Position numbers and translations under genes: made by a program | From: Carallia brachiata | Lineage: Eukaryota; Streptophyta; Magnoliopsida; Malpighiales; Rhizophoraceae | Assembly: GCA_021464245.1 (NCBI GenBank) | Contig: JADCRB010000037.1 | Coordinates: forward strand, 5,915,858-5,979,857 | Direction of reading: 5' to 3' | DNA: 64,000 bases | Part shown: positions 23,308 through 34,914 of the stretch, piece by piece | Numbering within the stretch: the stretch's first letter is position 1 | How the letters are laid out: each line of letters starts with the position of its first letter | Notes under the pieces: generated by a model | The model's input: the letters and a program-made list of their open reading frames with translations, nothing else | What the model was told of the DNA's origin: nothing | Database searches by the model: none

Positions 23308-23315
23308 TATTTAAG
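23308..23315 (-). promoter_or_regulatory. Probable TATA element of FAD2
   Basis: CTTAAATA read on the minus strand, about 25-30 bases upstream of the inferred start of the CT-rich leader. Assigned by position only. Confidence 0.5.
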
Positions 23316-25336
23316 CGTGCGGCCTTCCTTACAATTGGCTGCCCTTTCATTTTTAATCTTACCTTCTTTATCTTTTGGCAGTTTACTTTTCGTGACCTTT
23401 ATAGATATTTTGATTTCTTTCGTATATATAAATTAAGAAAAATACTAAATAACGATAAAATCATATAAATGATGTAGTTTTTTTTTAAGACAATATGTAA
23501 ATGACATATGTGGTTGTACGGAAATTTAAAAAAATAATAATAAATAAGTTTATAGATATTGTTAAATTTATTTAATTATATTTAATAATTTATTTATTTT
23601 TAAATTTTTAATAATTTATATTATTTTATTTTTATTTTATTGTTATTTAAATATTAATACTTAATATGTTTTTTTTGGTGATTTCCTATGATTGTTAACG
23701 ATATCCCCGTATCCCAAAAATTTTAGTGTATCAGATAAAATCATAACCGTCACTCCTTGTTTCAATGGTCCAGATCGTCCTTGATGAGGTGTTACTTTAT
23801 TTAGAGATCTGTTTCTCCAATGAGGCAAATTGAGTGGTGCGCAGGAGAAGTCGGTAAAAGTAGGCAACTGAGTCGTTGAAAATCGGCTAAATGAAGCCGA
23901 GGTTTTTCGACGGCCATTGACTCGTCCCAAGTGAACCGTTGAATGAATCCAGAGCCGGGAATTGGAAAACAGACTTATCATATTTATAAAAACTTATAAT
24001 CAAATGTGGCATTAACCCAGTTTAAATACTTTCGTAAGTAATATTTTTTTTTAATTGTTAGTTCAATTATACATACATAATATTAGTTTTTAAATTCATT
24101 AACGTCATAATCAGTTTGAAGGAGATCAGTTTCAGGCTAATAATATTTGAGAAGTAAATTCGTCTTATAAAGAATAATTAAATGAAGATAACAATAAATG
24201 ATCTCAACTTTAACCCACAAGTACTTTTAATATATATATTTTTTTGTTCTTAAAAAATAAAGATATTATGCTCAAGAAAATATTTTATTTAAAAATTTAA
24301 ATAATTAAATGAAATTAAAAAAATTAATCATGTATTAAATTCTAACACAGTGCATCACACGCTCAAGCACTCGCTTGCCATATGGTTTAATCCGAGGGGA
24401 ATATGGTTCAGTAGAAACTCAAAGGTGAGTACCCATGCGACAGAACCCAACCGAAAAAAAAGATAACTAAAATCAATTTTAGCAAATTCTTCATAGGTTA
24501 AACAAACTTGACTTTAATTTCTAGAAATACACATGCGTTAATTGAGTAGAAAATTAATATTATTGAAAGTAGTAGTTTAGTGGTATTTTGACGTATTTTT
24601 TAGCATTGACTTGAGTTCAAATTTTCACAATAACAGTTCCCTCCGAATAAAAAAAAGAATTTGTGTATGAATATAATATTGAATTTCAGACTTATTAATA
24701 CTGTAGTTAAATTTAAAAAAAAATTTATTTCAAAGAATATCAATAATATAAAAATCAATTTCAATTCATAAATTTATGATTGTCATACTCACAATAAGTT
24801 TTTTTTTTGTCAATAAAAACATTAGAAATGTCGTTGGCCAAATATCTCCCCAAATCGAACATTTCATTAGTTGAGTTGTTCTCCGCTACAGCCATCTTAC
24901 TTTAACTCAATTATCTTCTCAATGTCTTAAAGAGGTTAGGCAAGAGTTAGATGAAAAAATCATTTATTGGAAGAGTATGGTACTATGAAAAGTATGTTAC
25001 TATGAAAAAGTCAACTATTCAGGGCCATTGCTCATTCAATACGTTTTCCTTTAGATGTCTTACAATTAAACTAATTGATTGAAATTAATTAAAAAGATAA
25101 TTAGGGAGGTTATTGTTAATATTATTTGAACCACAAATTTGTAGTGCTTATTTAATACATTATTATAACTTATTTCATACTATGTTAACCCAAGTTTGCG
25201 ACTACACGAAGCTTAACCATGTTACACAATGGGTGATTAAAATGGTTTCTGAAGAAATATAACCAACAGTTTGGATTGTAAGAATCACGTGGGAAAGAAA
25301 AGCAGAAGAAAGAAAGTGAAATGAGAAAAGCATTCT
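23316..25336. other. FAD2 upstream region and AT-rich DNA
   Basis: No gene recognised. AT-rich repeat blocks lie at 23520-23660. A 106-codon minus-strand open frame at 23661-23981 has no recognisable family. The rest to 25.3 kb is AT-rich. Confidence 0.5.
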
Positions 25337-25836
25337 CACATGTTTGGTTTTAACTTGAAAAAGAAAATGAATTTGACATACATGGGAAACGTTTTCTTGA
25401 AAGTTTTGGGCTTTCCATACTCACCAAATTGGAGAGAACTGCGAGGGAAAGTTGACAAAGCAGTATAATTTTTTTGAAGTTACATCATTAACCTTCGTAA
25501 CAATGACAATGAATGGGGTTTTTGGCCGCGTCCGAAGCGTTGACCAGCACCTCGTGCTTTTAACTCATCCCACTTTTTTAGTTTGTTTTATGATTTTACA
25601 AATAATAGAGAAATGTATATTTATTATATATATATATATAATTACTATTTGTTATATATAATTTTTCTCTCTCTCTATTTTCTTATAATATTCAAGCAAC
25701 AATCTTATTTTTTCACTATTTTCTTTCTTACCCTTTCTAATTTATCCAAACAATTTTCTTTTCTTATTACTTTCTTTTTCATTAATTCCTTTCTCATTAA
25801 TTTCGTTTTCATCCCTTTTTCAATTCCAAACACAGT
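25337..25836. mobile_element. Possible MITE of about 500 bp
   Basis: The left end CACATGTTTGG and the inverted right end ACTGTGTTTGG are each followed inward by a purine-rich AAAAAG/GAAAATGAA-type stretch. The layout resembles the element at 38243-38717. No convincing target-site duplication, so the borders are approximate. Confidence 0.4.
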
Positions 25837-26130
25837 CTAAAAGAAGAAGATACGATTTCGATTAGATAAATTGATGGACTACAATGAAATACAAATTATT
25901 TGATGCAGCTACAAGCAAGATATAACACAAGCACGCGACGTATATATAACTAGCGTGATGGGAACTTCTAAAAAAATTCAAATGATAGGAAATTGTCGTC
26001 TACCGAACGTTGAATTTATATATATCACAACCTGTCATGTCAAAACTTGTGAAAAAAAAAAACAAAGATCTTTTTGTGCATATAATTATAGGAATACAGT
26101 TGTTATATAGTGATTTATATTATTATATTA

Positions 26131-26221
26131 AAAGGATATATTAAATTTAAAAATTAAAAAATAAAAAAATTATTAAATATCATTAAATTAACTATGTAAG
26201 TCATTTAATTTTTTTCCAAAC
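26131..26221 (-). repeat. AT-rich dispersed repeat, diverged copy
   Basis: Read on the minus strand it gives TTAATTTAATGATATTTAAT, then a T-rich spacer and AAATTTAATATATCC, matching the block order at 3589-3690 and 46887-46985. Confidence 0.45.
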
Positions 26222-26305
26222 TTATGTGACATTAACGAGGAACTTTTACGCAACTTGGTTGCGGCAAATTATTTTTCTTTGTGAGAATTTGCTATTAGTT
26301 CAAAC

Positions 26306-26953
26306 CATGGAATTAAGAATCGGACCAAATCGATCGGTTCAACCGAAAAAATTGGGAATCGGTTCTAGGTCCGGTCCGGTTCAAGTCTAAAAATGGAATT
26401 CGGACCGAACCGAAAAAAATCGGTCAAAAACTGAAAAAACCGGTCAAAAATCAAAAAATCGGGAAAACCGGGACCGGTTGAACCGGTTCAATTTAAACTA
26501 AAAAATTTTAAATTATAATTTAACCCAAAACTTTATCTAAATTATAATTAAAACTTAATTTTAACTAAAAATTCTAATTTAGTCCTCAATTGATTAAAAT
26601 TTTCAATTTAATCTTTAAATTTAAAAATTAATATTTAATCACTATTTATAAATATTATTTTTTGAATTAATTTTTATAAATTATATTTTGTTAAATATAC
26701 TAATTGTAATATCTTTAATGTATGTAAATATTAATATAATTCTTAAAATATACTTTATTTTAAATATTTATTATCATTCTTATATAATATAACATTTTAT
26801 ATAATTATATAAGTTATATAAAAATTTAATTTTTATATATTTAATATTAAATACCGATTTTACCGGTTGAACCGCGGTTTTACCGGTCGAACCGGTTGAA
26901 CCTTGAATCTCTCAACTTTCCGTTCAATGACCGGTTCAGTTCTGAGAACCTTG
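26306..26953 (-). mobile_element. Non-autonomous hAT-type element, copy A (648 bp)
   Basis: Begins CATGG and ends CCTTG, with flanking 8-bp duplications GTTCAAAC (26298-26305) and ATTCAAAC (26954-26961) that differ at one base. Both ends are rich in ACCGGTT-type motifs around an AT-rich core, with no coding capacity. The same element lies in opposite orientation at 45762-46484. Eight-base duplications with CA(A/T)GG ends fit the hAT superfamily. Confidence 0.75.
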
Positions 26954-26961
26954 ATTCAAAC

Positions 26962-27688
26962 GGAAAATGTTTATGGTCATACTTTTTGTCAAATGATTTA
27001 TCATATTACAATAATATTTATAATTTTTGTAATAATAATTATATTTTTGGTAGTAAAAATTTATATTTTATTTTTTTTATTATAAACAGTATGTATGTTG
27101 TTATAAAAAATATGTACATTATTATAATATAACCGAATTAAATGACAAAAATCGTATATTTGTGTAACAGTGCTCCACTTCAAAATTAGATAGCAAGTCT
27201 TTATAATACATTGGCGTCTAATTAGCAACCTTTCTGCTTCTTCAAGTACTAGCTGGGTAGCCGAAATTCCCATAAAATTGACAACAAAAAAAATATAAGA
27301 GGATAAACCAATTAAAGTGGTAGCCAAACACGTGTATGTATTGCAATGCAAATTTTAAAAAAATTAAACAAAATTTTAAAGTGATTATCTTTTTTTAATA
27401 AGTATAATTTATTTATAATATTGTACTACATAATAAATAGTTTTTACTTAAAATAAAAAATTAAAAAAATATATTTATATAGTAAAGATCATAAGTAAAT
27501 TATACTAAAAAAATGAGTAAAATTTATAAACACCTCAAATCAAATATCATACGAGTAGAGGGTTAAGGAAATCAATTTTTTTTAAAGGAAGTAGACTATT
27601 TTATATGGCATTAGAATTTTATTTATATCAGTAGATATAATTTTTTTTTTCCTTTTAATAATGAGATATCTCATTGCAGACTTTGGAG
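26962..27688. other. AT-rich spacer with a dispersed repeat
   Basis: No gene seen. The segment 27015-27135 resembles 63172-63285 (ATTATATTTTT...AAAAATTTA...TTATAAAAAATATG order), an AT-rich repeat shared across 36 kb. Confidence 0.5.
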
Positions 27689-27705
27689 TAGATAGCATGA
27701 TTCTT
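27689..27705. repeat. LINE target-site duplication, left copy
   Basis: TAGATAGCATGATTCTT, identical over 17 bases to 33905-33921. It sits directly against the poly-T (poly-A of the minus strand) end of the LINE. Confidence 0.9.
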
Positions 27706-28092
27706 TTTTTTTTTTTTGATTAGTCAAGTATCAAAGGATTATATTAAATAAAAAAATTGTATGTGAAAAAATCCACCCAAACAAAATAGTTTTAATTGGG
27801 CAACAAAAAATTACCCAACAATGACATCCCAACTTTTTTTAGTAGACCTCAACTAAAGGAGAAGAGCAAAATCATTTGGAAAAATGAATCATTGAAACTA
27901 AATTGTCTGGTAAAAATGCTCAGATGATTTGATGCCGATTAATATCCATCCATGCAATGCTCTGTAAACAAAAGGAGAGACTGTGCTTGGAGAGGAAAGT
28001 CTAAATTTGATGCTTTGAGCCAAGAATAAGCACGAGCAAAAACAATATTTGGAAGAGTAGACCAATTAATATTAGCATCTCAAAAAATTTTC

Positions 28093-28770
28093 TTATTTCG
28101 TTCCAACCAAATAGTCCAAGTTAGAACAAAAAATAGAGACGTCCAGATTTTCTTCATATATTTTCCATTCACTAAGCCATTCCATTATTGATATAGACTT
28201 GAGAAAGAGTTTCGAACGCACCAACTGAGACCCTACCACTAAATGAAATTGCACCAAAGCTTCCAGAAACCATAGCATTGGAAAAAAAAAAAAATGAGAA
28301 CCAGATTCAATCATTAAGTCACACAAGCTACAAAAACTTTGTTGAAGTGTAAGTATTACCCTTTGAAGTAAAGTAGTTTTGGTGCATAATTTATCTAGAC
28401 AAGCCTTCCAAACAAAAATATCAACTTTATGTGGTGCTAAACCAAGCCAGACATTAGGGACTAAACGGGTGCTAATCTGAGAAGAAAGTCTCATAATTTC
28501 AACGTACCAAGATTTAACGTTGAATACTTCTGACTTCGAAAAACTCCAGGCGAGGCAATCTTCTATCGATATGGAGGGATAACTGGAACCAATAATGGAC
28601 ATTAAAACTGCCACATCAGAGACCTCCCAATCTAGCAAAACAAGTCTCCATTGAAGATTCCATTGCCAATTTTTACTGCACCAACCACCACATTCATCTA
28701 TTGTGGCATTCTTATCTTTTGCCAAAGACAAAAGTCCTGGAAATTTGGCTGCCAAGGTAACATCCCCCAC
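28093..28770 (-). pseudogene. LINE 3' domain: zf-RVT (zinc-binding in reverse transcriptase)
   Basis: Encodes a WLGLAPHKVDIFVWKACLDK-like block, then KTTLLQR and CSLCD, the usual order of the zinc-binding zf-RVT domain at the C terminus of plant LINE polyproteins. Second Cys/His partners and the final segment are degraded. The frame is open for 225 codons but isolated from the RT part by stops. Confidence 0.8.
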
Positions 28771-29006
28771 CCAAAGATCATGCCAAAATTTGATGGTTTT
28801 TCCATTCTCTAATAAGCATCAGATGCCTTTCTCAACTATCTTCTTTGTAACATCATCCAAATCAGTAGCTCTAATAATCCCTTACCACATATAAGAACTA
28901 TTTTTGCACTCAAAGTTAGGCCACCAACCTATTGAAAAGTTCAAATATTTAGTATCAACCAATTGCCTCCAAAGAGAGTCCTGTGCTTTGTATATCTCCA
29001 TAGCCA

Positions 29007-30444
29007 TTAAAAAAAAAGAGCCTGGTTTTTTTGAGTTAAAGATCCCATGCCAAGTCCACCATCCTTCTTAGATTTACAAATAATGTCCCAACTTATTAAA
29101 CATAATTTCTTTTTATTTGTATTACCACTTCCAAAGAACCGCCGCTGAAGAGGAGTGATTTCGTTGGCAATTGATTTTGGTATTATAAAAATGGAGAGGT
29201 AATAAGTAGGGAGAGAGGGTAGTACAACCTTAATGAGAATAAGCTGATCACTTGTAGATAGCAACTTGTCATTCCAACTAGCCAATATACCGCGAATTTT
29301 AACAATAATAGGTTCCTAGGTGGATTTTTTCTATGGATTGGCACCCAGGGAAAGGCTAAGATACTTAATCAGAAGAATTCCACTTTGGTTCTAAGTTGAA
29401 AAGTAAGTAAAGGTAACCAATAAAGATTTACATGTAGTCTCACAACTGAACTCTTAATAAAATTACTTTGAGGCCCGCAGCTAATTCAAAACACCACAAG
29501 ATCCTCTTCAAAGTTACTAAGCCAGCTCTATCCGGATGGCAAAATACAATGGTATCATCGACAAATTGAAAATAAGAAAGAGAGAAAACTGATTAAGGGT
29601 CATGGATAGTCACTCCCTTGAGTAAATTCTGCTCACAGCCCTTATGCAACATACAAGATAGTTTTTTTGTAGTAATGATAAAAAAGAAAGGAAATAATGG
29701 GTCTCCTTGTCTAAGCCCTGGCTAAAGTTGAATTTCTAGAGTGGGTGAGCCTTTAACCAAGATTGAGACCTGAGCAGTACTAAGGCAGTGATGAATCCAA
29801 CATCACCATTTATCACCAAATCCCATAGACAACATGACATTGTCAAGATAAATCCAAGAGACAGAATCAAAAGCCTTACAGAAATTGAGTTTCACAACTA
29901 CTGCAAGCTGCTTAATTTTTTTTTTTTATAGAATGAATTAGTTTAGAACCCATGAAAACCCCATCAATGATTTGTCTTCCTTGAATGAAGCCCATCTGGT
30001 TTTCATTGATAAATTCTCTAATCACACTATTGATCCTATTTGTTAAAGTTTTTAATATAATTTTATATAGACATCTAATCAAACTGATGGGTCAAAAATC
30101 ATAGAGGGTAACAACACCATTAATCTTAGCAACAAGAGTAACAAAAGAGGAATTGATGCACCTAGAAAAATTTGATGTGGTGAAGAAATAAGAGACCAAA
30201 GAAAGAATGTCATTTTTATATGCTTCCAAGCGGCTTTAAGAAAAGCAAAGTTGAAAACATCGGGCCCAGGAGCTTTGTCCCTATCACAACTAAATACAAC
30301 TTGCTTTATTTCTTCTTCAGAGATAGGAGACTCAAACATTGCAACTGATACATTTGTGAGCTTTTTGAATCTTGGTTTTGCAACTGAAGGCCTGCTGGAA
30401 CAAAGTTTTGAATAAGTATTATGAAAAAAAATTAAAGATTTCAC
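29007..30444 (-). pseudogene. LINE reverse transcriptase, broken
   Basis: Landmarks on the minus strand are SEEEIKQVVFSCDRDKAPGPD near 30.25 kb (the KAPGPDG motif of LINE RTs), the catalytic box as QFVDDT near 29.55 kb (an FVDD variant of the YADD box), and ISWDIICKSKKDGGLGM near 29.05 kb. Several stops and frame changes lie between these blocks. Confidence 0.85.
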
Positions 30445-30941
30445 TCTTTAAGTCTTGAACTTCTTTGAGCACAACCCCATTAGATCGAATACTTCCCATA
30501 TAATTGCGTCTGACCCCTGGATGAGGCAATTATATGAAAAAATCATGTATTTCAATTACCTTCTTTGATCCATCTAATCATAGACTTTTTTTTGCCACAA
30601 GGATTCTTGCAGATTGTATTTCTGATGAAGACTTATTCGAAGCGAATTTCTTAGTAATAATTGAGCAAAAGAAAGTGGCTCATTCTCTTTCTCCTTGTCC
30701 AAAGCTGCCAGTTCATGATCAATGTGTTTAATTTTAACTTCAATGTTGCTGAAGATTTTAATATTCCATTTTTAAAAAAAAGCCTTTAACAATTTCAACT
30801 TGAGAATTATTCTATTTGGTCCTTTTGCAGCACCATCCATCTCCTTCCCAATAGATCCAATGATGTTTAAGAAGCCAGGGTGAGTTAGTCAACAATTCAG
30901 AAAATGGAAAGGCTTGGGTCCCTAATTAACATTATCATATT

Positions 30942-31620
30942 CTAACAGGATTGGGTAATGATCAGATAATCCTCTATTAAGTGCCTGGTGTTTAAGATTT
31001 GGAAATAAAAAAAGGAAATTAGGACTAATAAGAAATTTATCCATCGACTCATTGAGAAAGAATTGCCCCATGTGAACTTCTTTTCTAAAGCTGGTAAATC
31101 AATTACTTCTATAGTTTTCAAAAAATTTGCAAAATGTCTCATTCCCACACTGTATAGACCATTACAATTATTCCTCTCTCCATGCTTCAGAGTGGTGTTA
31201 AAATTACCACCAATCAAAAACATTGCCTTATCAAATTTGGTAGATAAATCTAGAAGCTCCATCCACACAGTCCTACGATTTACATTATCATTGGGATCAT
31301 AAACATTTGCCACAACACAACTTAGATTGGTAAGCAAAAGAGTTCTATTAATCGCAATCTAATGAGTGCTCTTGATTACACTCTTGGATTTAAATTTAGG
31401 AGAATCCCAAAGTAACAAAAGTCCACTAGAATTTCTAAAAACAGCAATATATTCTTATTCACACGGGTTCATACCCCAAATAGACTGAATCTTTCTATTC
31501 GTTACTTCCCACATTTTTATTTTTTGGATAAGAGCAAATTCAATTCCTTTATTCCGATTTAAGGCACGTACAACTTTCCTTTTATGGCCAACAGAAGAAC
31601 CCTCACATTCCAACAACGAA
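30942..31620 (-). pseudogene. LINE AP-like endonuclease, broken
   Basis: Encodes VVANVYDPNDNVNRRTVWMEL, then FLIGGNFNTTL where active enzymes have GGDFN, and KKFTWGN. The catalytic Asp of GGDFN is Asn here, and the C-terminal SDH motif region is disrupted. Recognition is by motif order. Confidence 0.8.
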
Positions 31621-32307
31621 CTTTTATCATAGGTAATAATTCTTCGTCCAAGAAAAAGACCCTGAATACTTACAAAGAATTTCGATCACACATTTCCTTT
31701 GGATTATTCCATTGGGCTTCTTCAATTTTGTTTATCTTAACCAATCGATCAATCAAGATGAATGAATTATCATCATATCGAAGACCCAACTTCTATCCTA
31801 CCAACCAAGTATCAATAGTCTCTGCATGCCTTAGAGCTTCACAATCAATAATGACTGCAACCAAGTCAAGAGCAGCACAAATTAATTTATTTCTCTGCTA
31901 GAAGTCGCCATTTGATAGGAAAAAATCAGCAATTTCTTTTAGGAAATCCTTTGAAGTTGGCTGACTTGCTTTTTTATTTCCTCTTTTTGTCTTGACCTAT
32001 GTTAATTTGCTCAAAGCTATGTTTATAGATATAGCACAGTTCATAGATTTTTTCAAACAAAGATGAGGTAGACACTCAAAAAGAAAAAGAGCAAGAGGTT
32101 CTAAGTTGAGCGTTGCAGCCTTTTTTGAGGAATTGGACTTGGAAATTGCTGTTGAGTCTAATGGAAGCCCAACAGAAGGAGGGCCATGTGAAGAAAGAAT
32201 AGACTCATTATTGAGTTCTTTTTGTTTATTATTCTCAAGGCCCAAAACAAAAGTAGAGCCCATAACAGAAGATGTTGTCCTTTGCGCTTATCAAAATTTT
32301 ATTCTCT

Positions 32308-33848
32308 TCATTGGGAAAATTGAACGTTGTTCTTGGGGGAATAAATCAGCTGGAGAGAACTTATTTCAACGCTCAACAGTGACATACAACCAATAGGGAA
32401 GGGGTTGGAAAATTCAGATACATGATTACCATCGGAGAACCCAATGACACCAACAATATTTCTTCCTATCCCAATAGACCAATTTTGGATGAGTATATCA
32501 TTATTAGGCTCTTTAGTAATTGAGAATGGAAAAAAATTGTTTTGGACCATAACACAAACAATTCTATTGACAAAATCCATCGTCTTTGTTAAATTAAAAA
32601 TCTTGCAATATCCACCTGATTCATCTCTCTCGCATTGTCGTCTAAGGTGATGAAGGTCCCAAAAAGACAATAGAGTGGTGAGAAGAAAGAATTATCCCAA
32701 ATTTGCAGAGGAACACCGTGACATCAAACCCATACAAGTCTTTCTTCCGCGACATTGGCCGCTTCCCAATCCTAAATCAAAAATAACCATTTTCTTAACC
32801 AATCTGAACCTTTTGCAAGAAATGATTCTTTTGCTTGATCATTTGCAAAAGATAATAAGACCGAACGACCACGAAGGGGCCAGATCTGACAACCAAAGAT
32901 GCCTTCAGCAGCAAATTGTTCATGCAGATATACAACCAATGCCATATTATTTAAGGATCCAATCATACTCTTCTGAATCCATAAAGGGATGCCATTAATG
33001 TTTTTATAGATCATGTCAGGAACTGCAAGTTCTAGACTTGATTTATCCTGCACCAACTTAGGCATGGAGCTTCTAGGCAATGGAACAGTAAACTTGAAAG
33101 CACCCATGGCACCTTTATGGTGGACTACCACGACATAAGAATGAGAATCACGAAAGGAAGGCTTTAAAATTGGCTAAGAGCACTTCATATTTGCTTCTGC
33201 ATTACAAGTATGGGAGGTCTTAAATTGTAATCCACAAGCAAATCTTGCAATATTCATGCGAAGAGCATGTTTCCCAATACATATATTCTGGAGTTGAGCT
33301 ATCAAGCCCAGTGCAAATTTGTAGCTTGCCATTATAATAAAACCAAATCTTACTCCCTTTCTTGATCTTTACCTTGGGATATAAACATCCAACACTTTGG
33401 ATAATCTAGAAAACAGATTGAGCAAATCATGAGCCTCCCAATTATCTGGCAAATTTTTGACATATATGGTGGCTTCATGTGTGACCAGAGAAATTGATTT
33501 GGGTAAGGGTAAATGAGTAGGAGGAAGAGGATGAAGGTTTGGAAGGGTAGAGGAATGATTAATCAAAAGGTGACTTTTGGGTTGATTTAGAGGAAGGGCT
33601 TTGGGAGGGTTTTTCATGGGAAATGGAGGGTATTTTCTTAATATGGTAGTTTTGGTGCTTTTGATGGCAGATGCGATGAATGTGGTGGTTGTGTGGTGGT
33701 GGCAATGGTGGAAATTTAGGAGGCAACACTGGTAGAGTAGGAGTAGATGGTAATGGTGGTGGAGGTGGAGGGTTAGGTGAACATGGTGGAGGCTATGGTT
33801 TTGGAGGTGGTATGTATGGTGTTGGTGGTAGAGGAGGCATGGAGGCAA
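32308..33848 (-). pseudogene. LINE ORF1-like region with RRM and DUF4283-like segments
   Basis: From 33848 the frame encodes a His/Leu/Pro-rich leader, then THEATIYVKNLPDNWEAHDL and LFSRLSKVLDVYIPR, an RRM-type RNP2 and helix 1 pattern known from some plant L1 elements. A second segment (33131-32772) has WLRKW and IFGCQIWPLRGRSVLLSFA, resembling the DUF4283 part of plant LINEs. A third frame (32670-32308) is lower-confidence continuation. The frames are separated by stops. Confidence 0.65.
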
Positions 33849-33904
33849 TGGTAAGGAGGAGGCGGTAAGAAACTAAAACATTCTTGGATCATTCATATTT
33901 GCCT

Positions 33905-33921
33905 TAGATAGCATGATTCTT
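33905..33921. repeat. LINE target-site duplication, right copy
   Basis: TAGATAGCATGATTCTT, identical to 27689-27705. It marks the 5' boundary of the minus-strand LINE. Confidence 0.9.
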
Positions 33922-34109
33922 ATCGCTCAACGGATTATAATTTTTTTTTCGTTTCGATATTTAGCAAGCATTAGCTCTACTTTGCATTGTTATTCTCTGG
34001 CTAATGCCATCATTCGTTGTTCTTAAGAGATTTCAAGTGGTTCCGTGGCCGTGGACTCAAGCTCTGACCTGAAAGTGTTCCATCATAAACTAACGTGAAG
34101 TAAGATTTA

Positions 34110-34911
34110 GGGGGTGTTTGATTTTTCTTTTGGAGCTGTTGTTGCTATTGTTTTTTGAAAAAGTAAGGAGTTTAGGTGTTTGATTAATTTATAAATCAGC
34201 AGTTGATTATTGACAGAGACGTTGAAAAGTAGCTGATACAAAAGGCAAGTTCAAGTTACTTACCTTTTTGATATATCAGCTACTAATAAATAACGAAATT
34301 ATTAAATTTACCTTTTGCAACAACCAATTACATAAGTATAGTGCACTATACATCCCTTTTGTTGCAACATTGCAGTATCTGTTGCTGCAATGTACCACAT
34401 TTTTTTTTTGTTTTCGTGACTATACCTTTCGTTGCCTGGAAGGACGCTTTCTGTATTAAAATATTATTTGTTAAACTTTTTTGTGTAAATAATAAAATAA
34501 ATGATAAAATAATAGTATTTTATCTATAAATAATAACCAATTTTTTATTTTTTTATTGTATAAAAATAACTTACACAATAAAAATAATAATATTATTATA
34601 AACACACTAATTTAGATGGTAAAAATAATATTTATAAAATTCATAAATAAATTGTAGTTGGTTTTTAGGTCACATATTAGCTAATTTAGATTAAGTAGAG
34701 ATTGAAAGATTATCTATTATAATAATATAAAAATAAAATATCTATAATTGTCATTTTATTATTTTAATCAATAACAATTAATGTTAATATAACCAAACAC
34801 TATGTCGTTAGTTTATTATTAGTAACAGTAATAAATAACAATAGTTAGCAATCAGTAATAATAATAGTAATCAGCAGTCAGCAATTGATAATAATAAAAC
34901 TGAACACCCCT
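34110..34911. mobile_element. PIF/Harbinger-type MITE, about 800 bp
   Basis: The left end GGGGGTGTTTGATTTT and inverted right end AGGGGTGTTCAGTTTT are flanked by TTA on both sides (34107-34109 and 34912-34914). TTA duplication plus G-rich ends is the Tourist/PIF pattern. Subterminal AGCAATCAGTAATAATAAT-like repeats, AT-rich core, no transposase. Confidence 0.7.
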
Positions 34912-34914
34912 TTA

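Larger units (their letters stand above)
27706..33904 (-). mobile_element. Degenerate full-length L1-type LINE, about 6.2 kb
   Basis: A non-LTR retrotransposon on the minus strand, 5' end near 33904 and poly(A) end at 27706-27717. Identical 17-bp target duplications flank it. Domains in transcription order: His/Pro-rich leader and RRM (33.85-33.37 kb), DUF4283-like segment (33.13-32.77 kb), AP-type endonuclease (31.6-30.94 kb), reverse transcriptase (30.44-29.0 kb) and zf-RVT (28.77-28.1 kb). The reading frames are broken by many stops and shifts, so the element is dead. The perfect duplications against heavily decayed frames suggest that the TSD was short enough to survive, or that a defective copy was inserted. 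Confidence 0.9.

Noticed and set aside
23661..23981. Minus-strand 106-codon frame upstream of FAD2
   Set aside because: No recognised domain and no supporting splice or promoter features; kept only as a candidate for a protein search.
33680..33868. Plus-strand glycine-rich protein
   Set aside because: It is the complement of the His/Pro-rich LINE leader inside the LINE boundaries and has no separate promoter.
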